Shown here: positions 6,376 to 6,575 of the stretch, piece by piece
Layout of the letters: every line of letters starts with the position of its first letter
Position numbering within the stretch: position 1 is the first letter of the stretch
NCBI GenBank assembly: GCA_946570335.1
Contig: CAMNYG010000076.1
Span: 1-6,575, forward strand
Reading direction: 5' to 3'
Length of the DNA stretch: 6,575 nt
Source of the DNA: an uncultured Dietzia sp.
GTDB lineage: Bacteria > Actinomycetota > Actinomycetes > Mycobacteriales > Mycobacteriaceae
Position numbers and translations under genes: made by a program
Notes under the pieces: model-generated
The model's database searches: none
What the model was told of the DNA's origin: nothing
What the model saw: only the letters and a program-made list of their open reading frames with translations

Positions 6376-6376
6376 G

Positions 6377-6448
6377 TGGCCTATGGTGTAATTGGCAACA
6401 CAGCTGATTCTGGTTCAGTCGTTCTAGGTTCGAGTCCTGGTAGGCCAG
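6377..6448 (+). tRNA. tRNA-Gln (anticodon CTG)
   Basis: A complete 72-nt cloverleaf. The acceptor stem TGGCCTA (6377-6383) pairs perfectly with TAGGCCA (6441-6447), with discriminator G6448. The D stem is GTG/CAC (6386-6388/6399-6401). The anticodon stem GCTGA/TCAGT encloses the loop 6408-6414 with anticodon CTG at 6410-6412, which reads CAG. The T stem CTAGG/CCTGG encloses TTCGAGT (6429-6435). CCA is not encoded. The first pair is U1-A72, the known identity element by which the GatCAB amidotransferase recognises tRNA(Gln), suggesting Glu is attached first and then amidated. Confidence 0.96.
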
Positions 6449-6450
6449 CT

Positions 6451-6470
6451 GAGCGCTCTGCGGAGCGTTC
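6451..6470 (+). terminator. Strong hairpin just downstream of tRNA-Gln
   Basis: GAGCGCTC (6451-6458) pairs with GAGCGTTC (6463-6470) over eight positions, one of them a G-U pair, around a TGCG tetraloop. It begins two bases after the tRNA discriminator. There is no U-tract. It could be a tRNA 3'-end processing structure, a partial terminator, or an element separating the two tRNAs. Just after it, GCGGGTCCC occurs twice in direct orientation (6477-6485 and 6488-6496). Confidence 0.45.
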
Positions 6471-6504
6471 ACGCGTGCGGGTCCCTCGCGGGTCCCGTGT
6501 TCTG

Positions 6505-6575
6505 GCCCCCGTCGTCTAGCGGCCTAGGACGCCGCCCTCTCACGGCGGTAGCGTGGGTTCGAATCCCATCGGGGG
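6505..6575 (+). tRNA. tRNA-Glu (anticodon CTC), 3' end cut by window edge
   Basis: The acceptor strand GCCCCCG (6505-6511) pairs with CGGGGG (6570-6575) except for its first G, whose partner lies just beyond the window together with the discriminator. The D stem is GTC/GAC (6514-6516/6528-6530). The anticodon stem CCGCC/GGCGG (6532-6536/6544-6548) encloses a loop with CTC at 6539-6541, reading GAG. The T stem GTGGG/CCCAT encloses TTCGAAT (6558-6564). It follows tRNA-Gln by 56 bp with no clear promoter between, so the two are probably co-transcribed. Confidence 0.94.

Noticed and set aside
6298..6376. T-box riboswitch upstream of the tRNA/gltX region
   Set aside because: It lies downstream of gltX, is too short for a T-box leader, and no T-box consensus sequence was found.
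1..6575. CRISPR array, insertion sequence, integrase or prophage attachment site near the tRNAs
   Set aside because: No regularly spaced repeats, transposase or integrase frames, terminal repeats or duplicated tRNA 3' ends were seen; the window reads as core chromosome.

Overview
The window is GC-rich and shows the codon and start-site habits of a high-GC actinomycete (GTG starts, tight gene packing, no U-tracts on hairpins). The proteins look like those of Mycobacteriales (the Mycobacterium/Rhodococcus/Gordonia/Dietzia group). The order leuB end, FAH-family gene, gltX recalls the M. tuberculosis leuB-Rv2993c-gltS region. This placement is from memory of those proteins and was not searched.

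Layout, left to right. Bases 2-46 are the last codons of a gene whose C-terminus resembles 3-isopropylmalate dehydrogenase (leuB). A 98-106 bp gap follows and is almost entirely made of inverted repeats: a hairpin at 46-82, then a 9-bp inverted repeat (87-95/122-130) enclosing a perfect 14-bp palindrome (100-113). Next come three co-directional genes. The first is a 620-aa cNMP-CBS-nucleotidyltransferase protein (DUF294 family). The second is a DEDDh 3'-5' exonuclease that starts inside its stop codon (TGATG). The third, after 9 bp, is a fumarylacetoacetate-hydrolase-family enzyme. A chorismate-using isochorismate synthase lies convergent to these on the minus strand, 22 bp from the FAH gene. 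Its GTG start faces gltX across a 124-bp divergent intergenic region with a 9-bp inverted repeat.

The right end is a translation cluster: gltX (glutamyl-tRNA synthetase), a 79-bp AT-richer gap with a probable promoter and nested hairpins, tRNA-Gln(CUG), a 56-bp spacer with a strong hairpin, and tRNA-Glu(CUC), cut by the window edge before its last two or so bases. The synthetase thus sits next to the two tRNAs it would charge in an organism that makes Gln-tRNA by transamidation; the U1-A72 pair of the tRNA-Gln agrees with that route.

Most of the window is ordinary housekeeping sequence. The part with the most unexplained biology is the DUF294 protein/exonuclease pair: a putative nucleotide-sensing signalling protein translationally coupled to a nuclease. 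The pairing itself is recurrent in bacteria, but as far as I know it has no established function. The structured intergenic regions are the other points worth a second look.
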